From NCBI RefSeq assembly GCF_018860425.1, contig NZ_JAHKPI010000015.1, positions 372,001-436,000 on the forward strand: 64,000 nt of DNA, given 5' to 3'. The stretch's first letter is position 1. Every line of letters starts with the position of its first letter. Under the pieces are notes generated by a model, which saw only the letters and a program-made list of their open reading frames with translations, did not search any database and was not told the DNA's origin. The translations under genes and the position numbers were made by a program. The stretch is from Marinobacter sp. F3R08. Lineage in GTDB: Bacteria > Pseudomonadota > Gammaproteobacteria > Pseudomonadales > Oleiphilaceae. Shown piece after piece: positions 25,994 through 34,830 of the stretch.

Positions 25994-26668
25994 TTACCCG
26001 GTAGTTTTGGAAGAACCTTCAAATGTTCTGATTTGCGATACAAAATCGCTGAAACGGGTTCCCTGGATCAGAACGTGCTCTCTCAGGTGTCGTCCGGCTG
26101 CTTCCTCATCTCCGCTTTCGATAGCTTCGAAAATCTGGCGATGCTCTGAAATGGAGTTGGCAACCCGATTTCGTGCCTGCAGCTGCAGGCGGCGGTAAGG
26201 CTTCAATCGCTGCTTCAATTGCCTCGCTTCACTGGCCAGAAAGCTGTTGTGACTGGCCATGTAAATACAACCGTGAAATTCTTCATTTTCATAGTAGTAC
26301 TCATCCGGGTCGGCCATGACATCGGGATCTTCGCAGCGCTGCAGAGCGGCTCGCAAGTCCTCAAGTTCGGCGGGCTGGATTCGTCTGGCGGCCAGCCGCC
26401 CGCACATTCCCTCCAGTTCCGCCATTACCTCGAACATTTCAATCAACTGATCAAAGCCAACTTTGGCGACGAACGTGCCTTTCTTGGGTTTTACCATGAC
26501 AAGGCCACTGACTACGAGCTGCTGCACCGCCTCGCGAATGGGAGTTCTCGATACGTTGTATTCCCTGGCAAGCGCATCGTGGTCGAGTTTCTCACCAGGT
26601 AGCAGTCGACCGTTGATGATGTCTTCTTCAAGAGCATCTTTCAGTTTTTGTGCATTTGAGCGCTTCAT
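25994..26668 (-). CDS. GntR/FCD family regulator of malonate genes (MatR-like)
   Basis: A 224-aa transcription factor. The winged helix at the N-terminus contains REYNVSRTPIREAVQQLVVSGLV, and the C-terminal all-helical FCD ligand domain carries the metal-binding pattern (DPDEYYYENEEFH, SHNSF, EHRQIFEAIESGDEEAAGRHLREHV). The start at 26668 is set by GGAAG 6 nt upstream. It is divergent from a TRAP/malonyl-CoA gene run, the arrangement of MatR in rhizobia, which responds to malonate. The palindrome TGATGTATACATCA in the shared promoter region is probably its operator. Confidence 0.85.
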   Translation of the reverse strand: MKRSNAQKLKDALEEDIINGRLLPGEKLDHDALAREYNVSRTPIREAVQQLVVSGLVMVKPKKGTFVAKVGFDQLIEMFEVMAELEGMCGRLAARRIQPAELEDLRAALQRCEDPDVMADPDEYYYENEEFHGCIYMASHNSFLASEARQLKQRLKPYRRLQLQARNRVANSISEHRQIFEAIESGDEEAAGRHLREHVLIQGTRFSDFVSQIRTFEGSSKTTG

Positions 26669-26727
26669 TGTTACTTCCCATTCTGCGTGGGTGACCACGG
26701 ATCTGGTCAGATTATAATCTATTTTTG

Positions 26728-26756
26728 TTGACAAGAATATATATCATGGCTATTGA
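26728..26756 (+). promoter_or_regulatory. Sigma-70-type promoter of the malonate operon
   Basis: A perfect -35 box TTGACA (26728-26733) is followed, after a 17-bp spacer, by TATTGA (26751-26756) as a degenerate -10. The operator palindrome overlaps the -10 end, which suggests repression. A divergent -10-like TATAAT on the minus strand lies at about 26713-26718. Confidence 0.5.
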
Positions 26757-26767
26757 TGTATACATCA
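26754..26767. promoter_or_regulatory. Perfect palindromic operator for the GntR/FCD regulator
   Basis: TGATGTATACATCA is a perfect 14-bp palindrome, 45 bp upstream of the TRAP binding-protein start codon. Its GTATAC centre is typical of FCD-type GntR sites. The only such regulator nearby is the divergent gene, so assignment to it is reasonable but inferred. Confidence 0.75.
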
Positions 26768-26812
26768 GATTACTCTGATCGATATTACAAAAACAATTTT
26801 GGAGACCGAATA

Positions 26813-27811
26813 ATGAAAATGCCCTTCGCAAAGTTGGCCATAGCGGCCTCACTGTCTGTTTTTTTCTCCGGTATTGCCGCAGCTGACACAGTACTGCGCG
26901 TTTCCCACCAGTTTCCCGGAGGAAAGGGGGATGTCAGAGACGAGATGGTTCAGCTTATGGCCCGAGAAGTCGCTGCCGCTGATGTTGGTCTGGAGCTTCA
27001 GATTTATCCCGGTCAGTCACTGTTTAAAGCCAAGGAGCAGTGGGGCGCACTGGTTCGCGGCCGGGTAGATATGATTTCGCTGCCGCTAGACTACGCCAGT
27101 GGCCGTCATCCCGAATTTTCAGCAACCCTGATGCCGGGTCTGGTCCGCAACCATGAGCGCGCCGCTCGCCTGAACGATTCCGAGTTCATGGGAATGATCA
27201 AGAGCGTCATCAATGACGCGGGAGCCATGGTGCTTGCCGACGCCTGGCTGGCGGGTGGTTTTGCATCCAATACACAGTGCGTCACGTCGCCCGATACCGT
27301 GAAGGGACAGACCATGCGTGCAGCCGGCCCGGCCTTTGATGAAATGCTGGCAACGGCGGGCGCGTCTATCGCCTCCATGCCTTCCTCAGAAATCTACACC
27401 GCCATGCAGACAGGTGTTCTTGATGGCGCCAACACCTCCTCAGGTTCATTTGTTTCTTATCGCATCTATGAACAGGTTACCTGTCTGACCGCGCCGGGTG
27501 CGAATGCGCTCTGGTTTATGTATGAGCCGGTACTGATCTCCGAGCGCAGCTGGAACAGTCTGAATGAAGAGCAGCAGGCGGCCTTGACCGCCGCGGGTGA
27601 GAAAGCGGAAGCGTACTTTGCCAAAGAAGCGGCAGGTCTGGACCAGAAGATGGCAGACGTCTTTGCCGAGAATGGTGTCGAAGTGGTCAACATGTCTCAC
27701 GAGAACTATGAAGCATGGCTGGCTATCGCCAAGGAAAGCTCTTACAAGACCTTCGCAGAAAATGTTCCTAACGGCCAAGCCCTGATCGACGCTGCACTGG
27801 CAGTCGAGTAA
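26813..27811 (+). CDS. TRAP transporter substrate-binding protein (DctP family), probable malonate binding
   Basis: Periplasmic DctP-family protein of 332 aa with a Sec signal peptide ending near GIAAADT (cleavage about residue 24). The DctP fold is recognisable from the N-terminal RVSHQFPGGKGD, the helix with GQSLFKAKEQWGALVRGRVDM and the family-wide MPSSEIYTAMQTGVLDGANT. The start at 26813 follows GGAG; an earlier ATG precedes the signal peptide. It is the first gene of a set with both membrane subunits and the malonyl-CoA enzymes, so malonate is the most likely ligand. Confidence 0.88.
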   Translation: MKMPFAKLAIAASLSVFFSGIAAADTVLRVSHQFPGGKGDVRDEMVQLMAREVAAADVGLELQIYPGQSLFKAKEQWGALVRGRVDMISLPLDYASGRHPEFSATLMPGLVRNHERAARLNDSEFMGMIKSVINDAGAMVLADAWLAGGFASNTQCVTSPDTVKGQTMRAAGPAFDEMLATAGASIASMPSSEIYTAMQTGVLDGANTSSGSFVSYRIYEQVTCLTAPGANALWFMYEPVLISERSWNSLNEEQQAALTAAGEKAEAYFAKEAAGLDQKMADVFAENGVEVVNMSHENYEAWLAIAKESSYKTFAENVPNGQALIDAALAVE

Positions 27812-27898
27812 CGCTTCAACATCTGGTTTCAATGTAAATCTTGCTCTGTCCGGCCTGTCTGCCGGGCAGGGTAAGCCCAACTTTTCCGGGTTCTCACT

Positions 27899-28420
27899 AT
27901 GTCCCAGTCTTCCAGTTATCAAAGGCCTCCAGTCGGAGGCATTCTTGGCGGGTACATCCGGTTCATGGATGTTGTCTCGCTGGGCGCAGCCTTTTTGGCG
28001 GGCATTCTGCTTGCTCTTGGTGTTCTGTCAGTTGTTCACATGGTGTTTGTGCGTTATGTCATGGGTGAGAGCACTGTCTGGCAAACTGAGTTCACCACCT
28101 TTGCCATCGCTGCCTCCATGCTTCTGGCTGCGGCCTATGTACTTAAAACCGGCGGCCATGTTGCCGTAACGGTTCTACCTGACGCTCTGCACGGATTGCC
28201 CAAGCGGTTGATGAGATTGTCGGCTTCGCTGGTGGGCCTTGCCTTCTGTCTGGCACTGACCTTTGGCTGCTGGTACTACTTCTACGAAGCCTGGGCCTTC
28301 GAATGGACGACCGGGACAATCTGGAACCCGCCTCTGTGGGTGCCGGTTCTACCGGTTGCTGTGGGTGCCTCCCTGCTGTCGTTGCAGTATCTGGCCGAAA
28401 TTCTGCGAGCGGAGCTATAA
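27899..28420 (+). CDS. TRAP transporter small membrane subunit (DctQ family)
   Basis: A 173-aa protein with four membrane helices (about 25-50, 62-85, 100-125 and 145-165) typical of the DctQ subunit that supports the large TRAP permease. The family motif around helix 2 reads MGESTVWQTEFTTFAIAASMLLAAAYVLKTGGHVAV, with the conserved Trp and acidic residue. The gene lies 87 bp after the binding protein; a GC-rich inverted repeat in that gap may lower expression relative to the binding protein. The gene is followed by the large subunit after two bases. Confidence 0.87.
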   Translation: MSQSSSYQRPPVGGILGGYIRFMDVVSLGAAFLAGILLALGVLSVVHMVFVRYVMGESTVWQTEFTTFAIAASMLLAAAYVLKTGGHVAVTVLPDALHGLPKRLMRLSASLVGLAFCLALTFGCWYYFYEAWAFEWTTGTIWNPPLWVPVLPVAVGASLLSLQYLAEILRAEL

Positions 28421-28422
28421 CT

Positions 28423-29760
28423 ATGGATCCGGTTACTAGCGGTATTCTTGTTGTTATCGTGTTGCTGGTTCTGATGGCCATCGGCACGCCTATTGCCTTC
28501 GCGCTGGGTGCGGTTTCTCTGGGCGCCTTGCTTCTGGACCAGGGCGTAGGGGAACTGGTCTATTTTGGCGAAACCTTTTTTGGTCATGTGGCGTCTTTTG
28601 GCTTCGTTGCGATACCCATGTTTATCCTGATGGGGGCGGCGGTTGCCTCGTCACCAACGGGCCGGGATCTTTACCGGTCTCTGGATCTGTGGATGGGCAA
28701 ACTACCCGGCGGCCTTGCCATCTCTAACATTGCAGCTTGCTCCATTTTCGCCGCATTGTCTGGTTCCTCACCGGCAACCAGTGCTGCGATTGGAAAACTG
28801 GGTATCCCGGAAATGCGCAAGCGTGGTTATCCGGATGGTGTTGCCGCCGGCTGTATTGCCGCCGGCGGTACCCTTGGAATTCTGATTCCGCCCTCAGTCA
28901 CCATGATCGTCTACGGAATCTCTACCGAGACGTCTATCGGCCGATTGTTCATTGCCGGTGCCATTCCGGGGCTGATGCTGGCGGTGCTGTTTATGATCTG
29001 GACCCTGATTGCCTGCAAGATGGCGGGTGGTTACAACACTCCTAATCCGGTGTTCCAGGCGGCAGCACAGATCAAAGAGAACGTTGAGGGCAATCTCAAA
29101 GCCCTGGTGCGTGTTCTGCCATTTCTGCTGGTTGTCATGGGCATTCTGTTTGCTCTGTACGGTGGTGTGGCTACGCCCTCTGAGGCGGCGGGCGTTGGTG
29201 CTTTCCTGTGCCTTGTGCTGGCGATTCTCGTGTACCGGATGTGGCAGGCCAAACCAATCGGCAACATCATGCGCGACGCGCTGCGTGAGAGTGTGATGAT
29301 CATGCTGATCATTGCCACCGCAGAGATCTTTGCCTTTGCACTGTCGTCACTGTTTATCACTCAGACTGTGGCCGGTGCCATCGCCGACCTTGAGGTCAAT
29401 CGCTGGGTTCTGATGGGGATCATCAACCTGTTCCTGCTGGTTGCCGGGTTCTTCTTGCCGCCGGTCGCGGTTATCGTGATGGCAGCTCCCATCCTTTTAC
29501 CGATTATTCTCGCCGCCAATTTTGATCCCTATTGGTTCGCGGTCATTCTGACCATCAACCTGGAAATTGGCCTGATTACGCCGCCTGTTGGCCTGAACCT
29601 ATTTATTATCAAAGGGATAGCGCCTGACATCGCGCTCCGGGATATCTTGCTTGGAAGTCTGCCTTATGCTTTATGCATGATCCTGGGGATCTTGCTGTTG
29701 TGTTTCTTCCCACAGATCGCCCTGTGGTTGCCGGACCTGATTATGGGAACCGGATCATGA
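28423..29760 (+). CDS. TRAP transporter large permease (DctM family)
   Basis: A 445-aa integral membrane protein with about 12 helices, the Na+-coupled channel subunit of the TRAP system. Seen: GTPIAFALGAVSLGALLL near the N-terminus, SGSSPATSAAIGKLGIPEM in the first repeat and EIGLITPPVGLNLFIIKGIAP near the C-terminus, all landmarks of DctM. The start at 28423 was chosen because the region upstream of it codes for the preceding subunit in another frame. It works with the two preceding genes for probable malonate uptake. Confidence 0.91.
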   Translation: MDPVTSGILVVIVLLVLMAIGTPIAFALGAVSLGALLLDQGVGELVYFGETFFGHVASFGFVAIPMFILMGAAVASSPTGRDLYRSLDLWMGKLPGGLAISNIAACSIFAALSGSSPATSAAIGKLGIPEMRKRGYPDGVAAGCIAAGGTLGILIPPSVTMIVYGISTETSIGRLFIAGAIPGLMLAVLFMIWTLIACKMAGGYNTPNPVFQAAAQIKENVEGNLKALVRVLPFLLVVMGILFALYGGVATPSEAAGVGAFLCLVLAILVYRMWQAKPIGNIMRDALRESVMIMLIIATAEIFAFALSSLFITQTVAGAIADLEVNRWVLMGIINLFLLVAGFFLPPVAVIVMAAPILLPIILAANFDPYWFAVILTINLEIGLITPPVGLNLFIIKGIAPDIALRDILLGSLPYALCMILGILLLCFFPQIALWLPDLIMGTGS

Positions 29761-29782
29761 CGCCAGGACAGGAGATTTCGCT

Positions 29783-31144
29783 ATGAACATGAGCTTTCTG
29801 CAAGAGCTGTTTAGCAGCATTACCCAGCGCGATGCCCTGCAGCGCAGGTTCGGACCTAAGAAGAGCAGCTACGATTCGGTGGATATGGTAGAGGCATGCC
29901 ATGAGTTGCTGCACAGCGATGGTGAGGCGGCCAGCATTGTAATGGCGAGTCGAGCGCTTGAGATTTACCAGTCGCTCGGAGATGACGACAAGCGCGCTTT
30001 CTTCGATGTACTGGCGACGGATTTTGCCGCCGATCCGGACAAGATTGATGCTGCCTACAGGGTGTACAGCAAGGATCGCTCCAATCAGTATCTGGCGGCA
30101 TTGTTCCGTGTCTGCGAGCCGTTGCGTCAGGAGCTTCTCAGGCGGCTTAATCTGGCACGGGGCGCCACCTATGAATTGGTGAGAATGCGTCAGGATTTTC
30201 TGGCGTTGATGAAGGGACACAAGGATTTTGACCCCATTAACGCAGATTTCATTCATCTGTTCGCCTCCTGGTTTAACCGGGGCTTTCTGGTGTTGCGACG
30301 CATTGACTGGACGACCCCAGCATCCATCCTGGAGAAAATCATCCGCTATGAGGCGGTGCACAAGATTCAGGGTTGGGATGATCTCCGGCGCCGATTGAAT
30401 GATCGGGATCGTCGCTGTTTCGGCTTTTTTCACCCGGCCATTGGCGATGAGCCCCTGATCTTTGTGGAAGTGGCGCTGACCAAGGGGATCCCTGACAAGA
30501 TCCAGCCCATCCTCGCGAACGACCACTACGATATCGACGATCCCCATCTGGCGGATTCAGCAGCATTTTTCGGTATCAGTAACTGTCAGGTGGGGCTTCG
30601 GGGCATTTCGTTTGGCAATTTCCTGATCAAACAGGTGGTGCAGGAACTCAAGCAGGAACTGCCCAATCTCAAGAACTTCGTCACCCTGTCGCCCTTGCCG
30701 ATGTTCCGTAATTGGCTGGAGCAGACCTATCACCCCGATTCAGGCCTCCTGACACCGGAAGCGCAACAGGTTCTGAGTCACCTGGATAATCCGGAGTGGA
30801 CGAACCACCCGGAACTGTCGGAGCGCCTGAACCAGGTCATTCGCCCACTGGCGGCTCGCTATCTGTTGAAGGAAAAAAACAGTGCCGGCCTTCCGATGAA
30901 TCCGGTGGCACGTTTTCATCTGGGAAATGGCGCCGAACTGCATCGTATCAACTGGCTGGGTGACGTGTCGGAGAAGGGCATGGAGCAGTCAGCGGGCCTG
31001 ATGGTTAATTACCTGTATGTGCTCGAGAACATTGAGAGAAACAATGAAAAATACACCACAAACGGTGAAGTCGTTTGTTCCCCGAGCGTGCGTGAACTGA
31101 GCAAACAGGGTCGGAAACTGCTTCAAGGAGAATCTGAAAAATGA
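29783..31144 (+). CDS. matA: Malonyl-CoA decarboxylase
   Basis: Decarboxylates malonyl-CoA to acetyl-CoA. The 453-aa protein has the N-terminal helical domain and the C-terminal GNAT-like catalytic domain of the family. The catalytic Ser is in FVTLSPLPMFRNWL and the catalytic His in FHLGNGAELHRINW, matching the human Ser329/His423 contexts. The TGA stop overlaps the next gene's ATG (ATGA), coupling it to malonyl-CoA synthetase. Together the two convert malonate to acetyl-CoA. Two ATG codons at 29783 and 29789 are possible starts. Confidence 0.94.
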   Translation: MNMSFLQELFSSITQRDALQRRFGPKKSSYDSVDMVEACHELLHSDGEAASIVMASRALEIYQSLGDDDKRAFFDVLATDFAADPDKIDAAYRVYSKDRSNQYLAALFRVCEPLRQELLRRLNLARGATYELVRMRQDFLALMKGHKDFDPINADFIHLFASWFNRGFLVLRRIDWTTPASILEKIIRYEAVHKIQGWDDLRRRLNDRDRRCFGFFHPAIGDEPLIFVEVALTKGIPDKIQPILANDHYDIDDPHLADSAAFFGISNCQVGLRGISFGNFLIKQVVQELKQELPNLKNFVTLSPLPMFRNWLEQTYHPDSGLLTPEAQQVLSHLDNPEWTNHPELSERLNQVIRPLAARYLLKEKNSAGLPMNPVARFHLGNGAELHRINWLGDVSEKGMEQSAGLMVNYLYVLENIERNNEKYTTNGEVVCSPSVRELSKQGRKLLQGESEK

Positions 31145-32670
31145 ATCACAACCTATTTCATACCTTTGCAACCAAGATGCAGGAGCGGGGCACGGCGAAT
31201 TTCATCACCACGCCGGAAGGTAAGACCTATACATACGCTGATGCCCTGGCCAGGACCGGGCGCATTGCCGGCGCCCTTCAAGAGCTGGGTGTCCAGCCAG
31301 GCGACCGGGTTGCGGTTCAGGTGGATAAAAGCCCCGAAGCAATTCTTCTTTATCTGGCAACCTTGCGAATCGGCGCGGTGTATCTGCCTCTGAATACCGG
31401 ATACACCGCCGATGAAATCGGCTATTTCCTGGGTGATGCTGAGCCGGCGCTGTTTGTCTGTCAGCCGGTGGCGCTGGAGGCAGCAAAAGCCATTGCCGCC
31501 GAGACCAACTGTCCCTGTGTAAAAACGCTCGGCACCAACGCAGACGGATCCCTGATGGATGCCGTGGAAAAGGCAGCCGCGTATGACGGTATAGAGCAGC
31601 GTGCCGAGGACGATCTGGCTGCGATTCTATACACCTCGGGAACCACGGGCCGCTCCAAAGGCGCCATGCTGACGCATAAGAATCTTGGTTCAAACAGTAA
31701 GAGTCTGGCCGAGGCCTGGCGCTTTACCGAGAAAGACCGGCTGATCCATGCCTTGCCCATTTTCCACACTCACGGCTTGTTCGTTGCCTGTAATGTGATT
31801 CTTGTTACGGGCGCGAGCCTGTACTTCATGTCCAGGTTCGACGTGGATGCCATTATTGCGGCCATGCCTGAAGGAACGTCTCTTATGGGCGTACCGACCT
31901 TTTACACGCGCCTGCTGCAGGATGACCGTCTGACTCCGGAACTGACGGCCAACATGCGTTTGTTTACCTCGGGGTCGGCGCCGCTCACTGCAGAAACCCA
32001 TCAACAGTTCGAACAGCGAACAGGGCATGCCATTCTGGAACGCTATGGCATGACCGAAACCAATATGAATACGTCCAACCCCTATGACGGTGATCGAATT
32101 GCCGGCACTGTCGGGTTGCCGCTGCCGGGCGTTGAAATTCGCGTTACCAATCCGGAAGCCGGCGATCATCAGCCGTTGCCCCAGGGTGAGATTGGCATGC
32201 TGGAAGTTCGGGGCCCGAATGTGTTCAAGGGCTATTGGCGCATGCCGGAGAAGACCAAAGCGGAACTCCTGGAGGACGGCTTCTTTGTTACCGGCGACCT
32301 GGCATTGGTAGACGAGCGTGGCTATGTCCAGATTGTGGGACGTGACAAGGATCTGGTGATCTCGGGGGGCTTCAACGTCTATCCGAAAGAAGTGGAACAG
32401 GTCATCGACGCCATGCCGGAAGTCATGGAATCTGCCGTCATTGGTGTATCTCATCCGGATTTTGGCGAAGGCGTGACGGCGGTGGTGGTCCTGCTGCCGG
32501 GGCAAAAGCTGGAAGAGGCCGATGTGGTCAAGGCGCTGGCAGGACACCTGGCGAAATTCAAGCAGCCCAAGCGCGTCTTCTTCGTTGATGCTTTGCCCCG
32601 CAACACCATGGGCAAGGTTCAGAAGAAGCAGTTGCGGGACCAATACAAAGACATTTACCAGAACGCCTGA
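31141..32670 (+). CDS. matB: Malonyl-CoA synthetase
   Basis: Adenylate-forming ligase that activates malonate with ATP and CoA; 509 aa. Seen: the P-loop-like YTSGTTGRSKGAMLTHKN, the A5 motif ERYGMTETNM, the A8 hinge VQIVGRDKDLVISGGFNVYP and the catalytic Lys near the end in NTMGKVQKKQL. The sequence MSRFDVDAI resembles the dicarboxylate-recognising region of MatB enzymes. Coupling to malonyl-CoA decarboxylase and a TRAP importer makes malonate the substrate with good confidence; methylmalonate is sometimes also accepted. Confidence 0.92.
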   Translation: MNHNLFHTFATKMQERGTANFITTPEGKTYTYADALARTGRIAGALQELGVQPGDRVAVQVDKSPEAILLYLATLRIGAVYLPLNTGYTADEIGYFLGDAEPALFVCQPVALEAAKAIAAETNCPCVKTLGTNADGSLMDAVEKAAAYDGIEQRAEDDLAAILYTSGTTGRSKGAMLTHKNLGSNSKSLAEAWRFTEKDRLIHALPIFHTHGLFVACNVILVTGASLYFMSRFDVDAIIAAMPEGTSLMGVPTFYTRLLQDDRLTPELTANMRLFTSGSAPLTAETHQQFEQRTGHAILERYGMTETNMNTSNPYDGDRIAGTVGLPLPGVEIRVTNPEAGDHQPLPQGEIGMLEVRGPNVFKGYWRMPEKTKAELLEDGFFVTGDLALVDERGYVQIVGRDKDLVISGGFNVYPKEVEQVIDAMPEVMESAVIGVSHPDFGEGVTAVVVLLPGQKLEEADVVKALAGHLAKFKQPKRVFFVDALPRNTMGKVQKKQLRDQYKDIYQNA

Positions 32671-32696
32671 TCCAGGCCGGCGCAGGAGACGCAAAC

Positions 32697-33452
32697 ATGA
32701 CAAGAAGCTTTCGTATCGGCCAGATCGTTCCGAGCTCAAATACCACCATGGAGACAGAGATTCCGGCAATGCTGCGGGCTCGTGAGGCGGTGGAGCCTGA
32801 GCGTTTTACGTTCCATTCCAGCAGAATGCGGATGAAAAAAGTCACCAGGGAAGAGCTGGCGGCCATGGATGATGAGTCGGATCGTTGCGCCCTTGAGTTG
32901 TCCGATGCGGCTGTCGACGTGATGGGGTACGCGTGCCTGGTGGCCATTATGAGCCGGGGGGCTGGGTATCACCGTGAGTCTCAGTCCCGCCTGCATGGTG
33001 TCACCGTGGAGAACGGCCACCCGACACCCGTTGTCAGCAGTGCTGGCGCTCTTACCGAGGGCCTTGGCGTCCTCGGAGCCAGGCGCGTGGCAATCATTAC
33101 GCCCTACATGAAGCCCCTGACTCAAATGGTCATTGAGTACATTGAGGCAGAAGGTATTCAGGTGGTCGACAGCATTGCTCTGGAGATTCCCGATAATCTG
33201 GAGGTAGGCCGTCGGGATCCGCTGGCGTTGACCGAGATCGTGAAACGCCTGGATATCACCGAAGCCGATGCGGTGGTTCTCTCTGCCTGCGTGCAGATGC
33301 CATCACTGGCATCCATTCAGCAGGTTGAGGACTCGCTGGGATTACCGGTGGTGTCGGCGGCAACCTGCACCACGTATCAGATCCTGAAGCAACTGAAGCT
33401 CAGACCTCGGGTGCCGAACGCCGGGAGGCTTCTGAACGGCAGCTACGGCTGA
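32697..33452 (+). CDS. Maleate isomerase / arylmalonate decarboxylase family protein
   Basis: A 251-aa member of the Asp/Glu racemase superfamily. It begins IGQIVPSSNTTMETEIP, typical of maleate cis-trans isomerase. Two cysteines sit at the active-site positions: in GYACLVAIMSRG (about residue 80) and SACVQMPSL (about 200), as in the two-cysteine mechanism of maleate isomerase and the related arylmalonate decarboxylase. It lies 26 bp after malonyl-CoA synthetase in the same orientation, so it probably belongs to the malonate operon. Its reaction is not obvious: maleate to fumarate, or a malonate-like substrate, are both possible. Confidence 0.75.
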   Translation: MTRSFRIGQIVPSSNTTMETEIPAMLRAREAVEPERFTFHSSRMRMKKVTREELAAMDDESDRCALELSDAAVDVMGYACLVAIMSRGAGYHRESQSRLHGVTVENGHPTPVVSSAGALTEGLGVLGARRVAIITPYMKPLTQMVIEYIEAEGIQVVDSIALEIPDNLEVGRRDPLALTEIVKRLDITEADAVVLSACVQMPSLASIQQVEDSLGLPVVSAATCTTYQILKQLKLRPRVPNAGRLLNGSYG

Positions 33453-33580
33453 TAGTGGGCGGCGGGCTTATCATGCAGTTTGAGGTTTTTCCTGATTCTT
33501 TGGTTTTGCTTAAATGAACTAAGCTTGAAGAGAGACGAAGGACAAAGCCTCAACGCTGTTACCTGCAGGGAGCATGAATT

Positions 33581-34777
33581 TTGACCACGCCTATTGAAAA
33601 ATATCTGAATGTGTTGGCAAAAAATGATGGTTCGGACTTGTATCTGAGTACCGGAGCGCCGCCTTGTGCAAAGTTCCAGGGAACTCTGAAGCCGCTATCC
33701 CGGGAGGCACTCAAGCCCGGTGAAGTAGCTGCTATCGCCAACAGCATCATGGACGACGAGCAGCGTGAGGTTTTTAACACCGAACTGGAGATGAACCTCG
33801 CCATTTCACTGCCGGGTATTGGTCGGTTCCGGATCAATATTTTTAAACAGCGAAACGATGTTGCGATTGTTGCCCGGAATATCAACACCGATATACCCAA
33901 GTTCGAGGATCTTGGATTGCCCCCGGTTTTGAAAGAACTGGTCATGAGCAAACGCGGCCTCGTGCTCTTTGTGGGTGGGACCGGCTCAGGTAAATCCACA
34001 TCGCTGGCGGCGCTGATTGACTACCGAAACAGCAATGTTGGTGGCCATATCATCACCATCGAAGATCCCGTTGAGTTTGTTCACAAGCACAAGAAATCCA
34101 TTGTGAACCAGCGCGAAGTGGGCGTGGATACCCGCAGTTTCAAAAATGCCCTGAAGAACACCCTGCGTCAGGCTCCGGATGTAATCCTCATTGGCGAAAT
34201 TCGTGACCGGGAGACCATGGAGCACGCGCTGGAGTTTTCTGAAACCGGTCACCTGGCGATTTCGACGCTTCATGCGAACAACGCTAATCAGGCGCTCGAA
34301 CGCATCATTAATCTGTTTCCGGATGAGAAGCGACCGGCCTTGCTCATGAGCCTGGCCCAGAATATCCGTGGTTTCGTTTCCCAGCGTCTGGTGCCAACGG
34401 CCGATGGCAAGCGCTGTGCTGCCGTCGAGGTGCTGCTGGGTACGAAAACCGTGCAGGAAATGATACTCAAGAATCGGCTGCCAGAGATCAAAGAGATCAT
34501 GGAGAAGTCTGAGAATCTGGGTATGCAGACGTTTGATGCGGCGCTGTTTAAACTTCATGAGGCCGGTCGGGTGAAGCTGGAGGATGCTATCGCCAACGCT
34601 GACTCTCCCAACAACTTGAGGCTGCGAATCAAGCTTTCCAATGGCGAAAGAGAGCCTGTAGCAGAGGAAAAACCAGTAGCCAGCAAGCCCTCCCTATCGA
34701 TGAACGAGCTGACCCTGGAAGACATTGCGGAAGATGACGAAGACGATCAGGGAGATGTCTTCAGGCCTGGTCCGTGA
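33581..34777 (+). CDS. pilU: PilU/PilT-type type IV pilus ATPase
   Basis: Cytoplasmic hexameric ATPase for pilus retraction, 398 aa, closest in pattern to PilU. Seen: an N-terminal PAS-like domain (about 1-110), Walker A GGTGSGKST (132-140), Asp box in HIITIEDPVEFVH, Walker B in DVILIGEIRDRETMEHAL and the His box GHLAISTLHANNA. The tail after about residue 360 is acidic and variable. The start is TTG at 33581, with AGGGAG 8 nt upstream; an ATG at 33574 is out of frame. No pilT or other pil gene is adjacent, unlike the usual pilT-pilU pair. Confidence 0.88.
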   Translation: MTTPIEKYLNVLAKNDGSDLYLSTGAPPCAKFQGTLKPLSREALKPGEVAAIANSIMDDEQREVFNTELEMNLAISLPGIGRFRINIFKQRNDVAIVARNINTDIPKFEDLGLPPVLKELVMSKRGLVLFVGGTGSGKSTSLAALIDYRNSNVGGHIITIEDPVEFVHKHKKSIVNQREVGVDTRSFKNALKNTLRQAPDVILIGEIRDRETMEHALEFSETGHLAISTLHANNANQALERIINLFPDEKRPALLMSLAQNIRGFVSQRLVPTADGKRCAAVEVLLGTKTVQEMILKNRLPEIKEIMEKSENLGMQTFDAALFKLHEAGRVKLEDAIANADSPNNLRLRIKLSNGEREPVAEEKPVASKPSLSMNELTLEDIAEDDEDDQGDVFRPGP

Positions 34778-34830
34778 ATCTGTGACGGGCCGGGATTGCT
34801 TGTCTGGAATCGCCTGGTGAAACCACCAGA

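Noticed and set aside
31690-32769. Minus-strand frame of 359 codons over malonyl-CoA synthetase
   Set aside because: Shadow of a well-recognised gene, no motif of its own.
34814-34829. Hairpin CTGGTG-AAAC-CACCAG between pilU and the flavoprotein gene
   Set aside because: Six-bp stem without a T-run on either strand; too weak to call a terminator.
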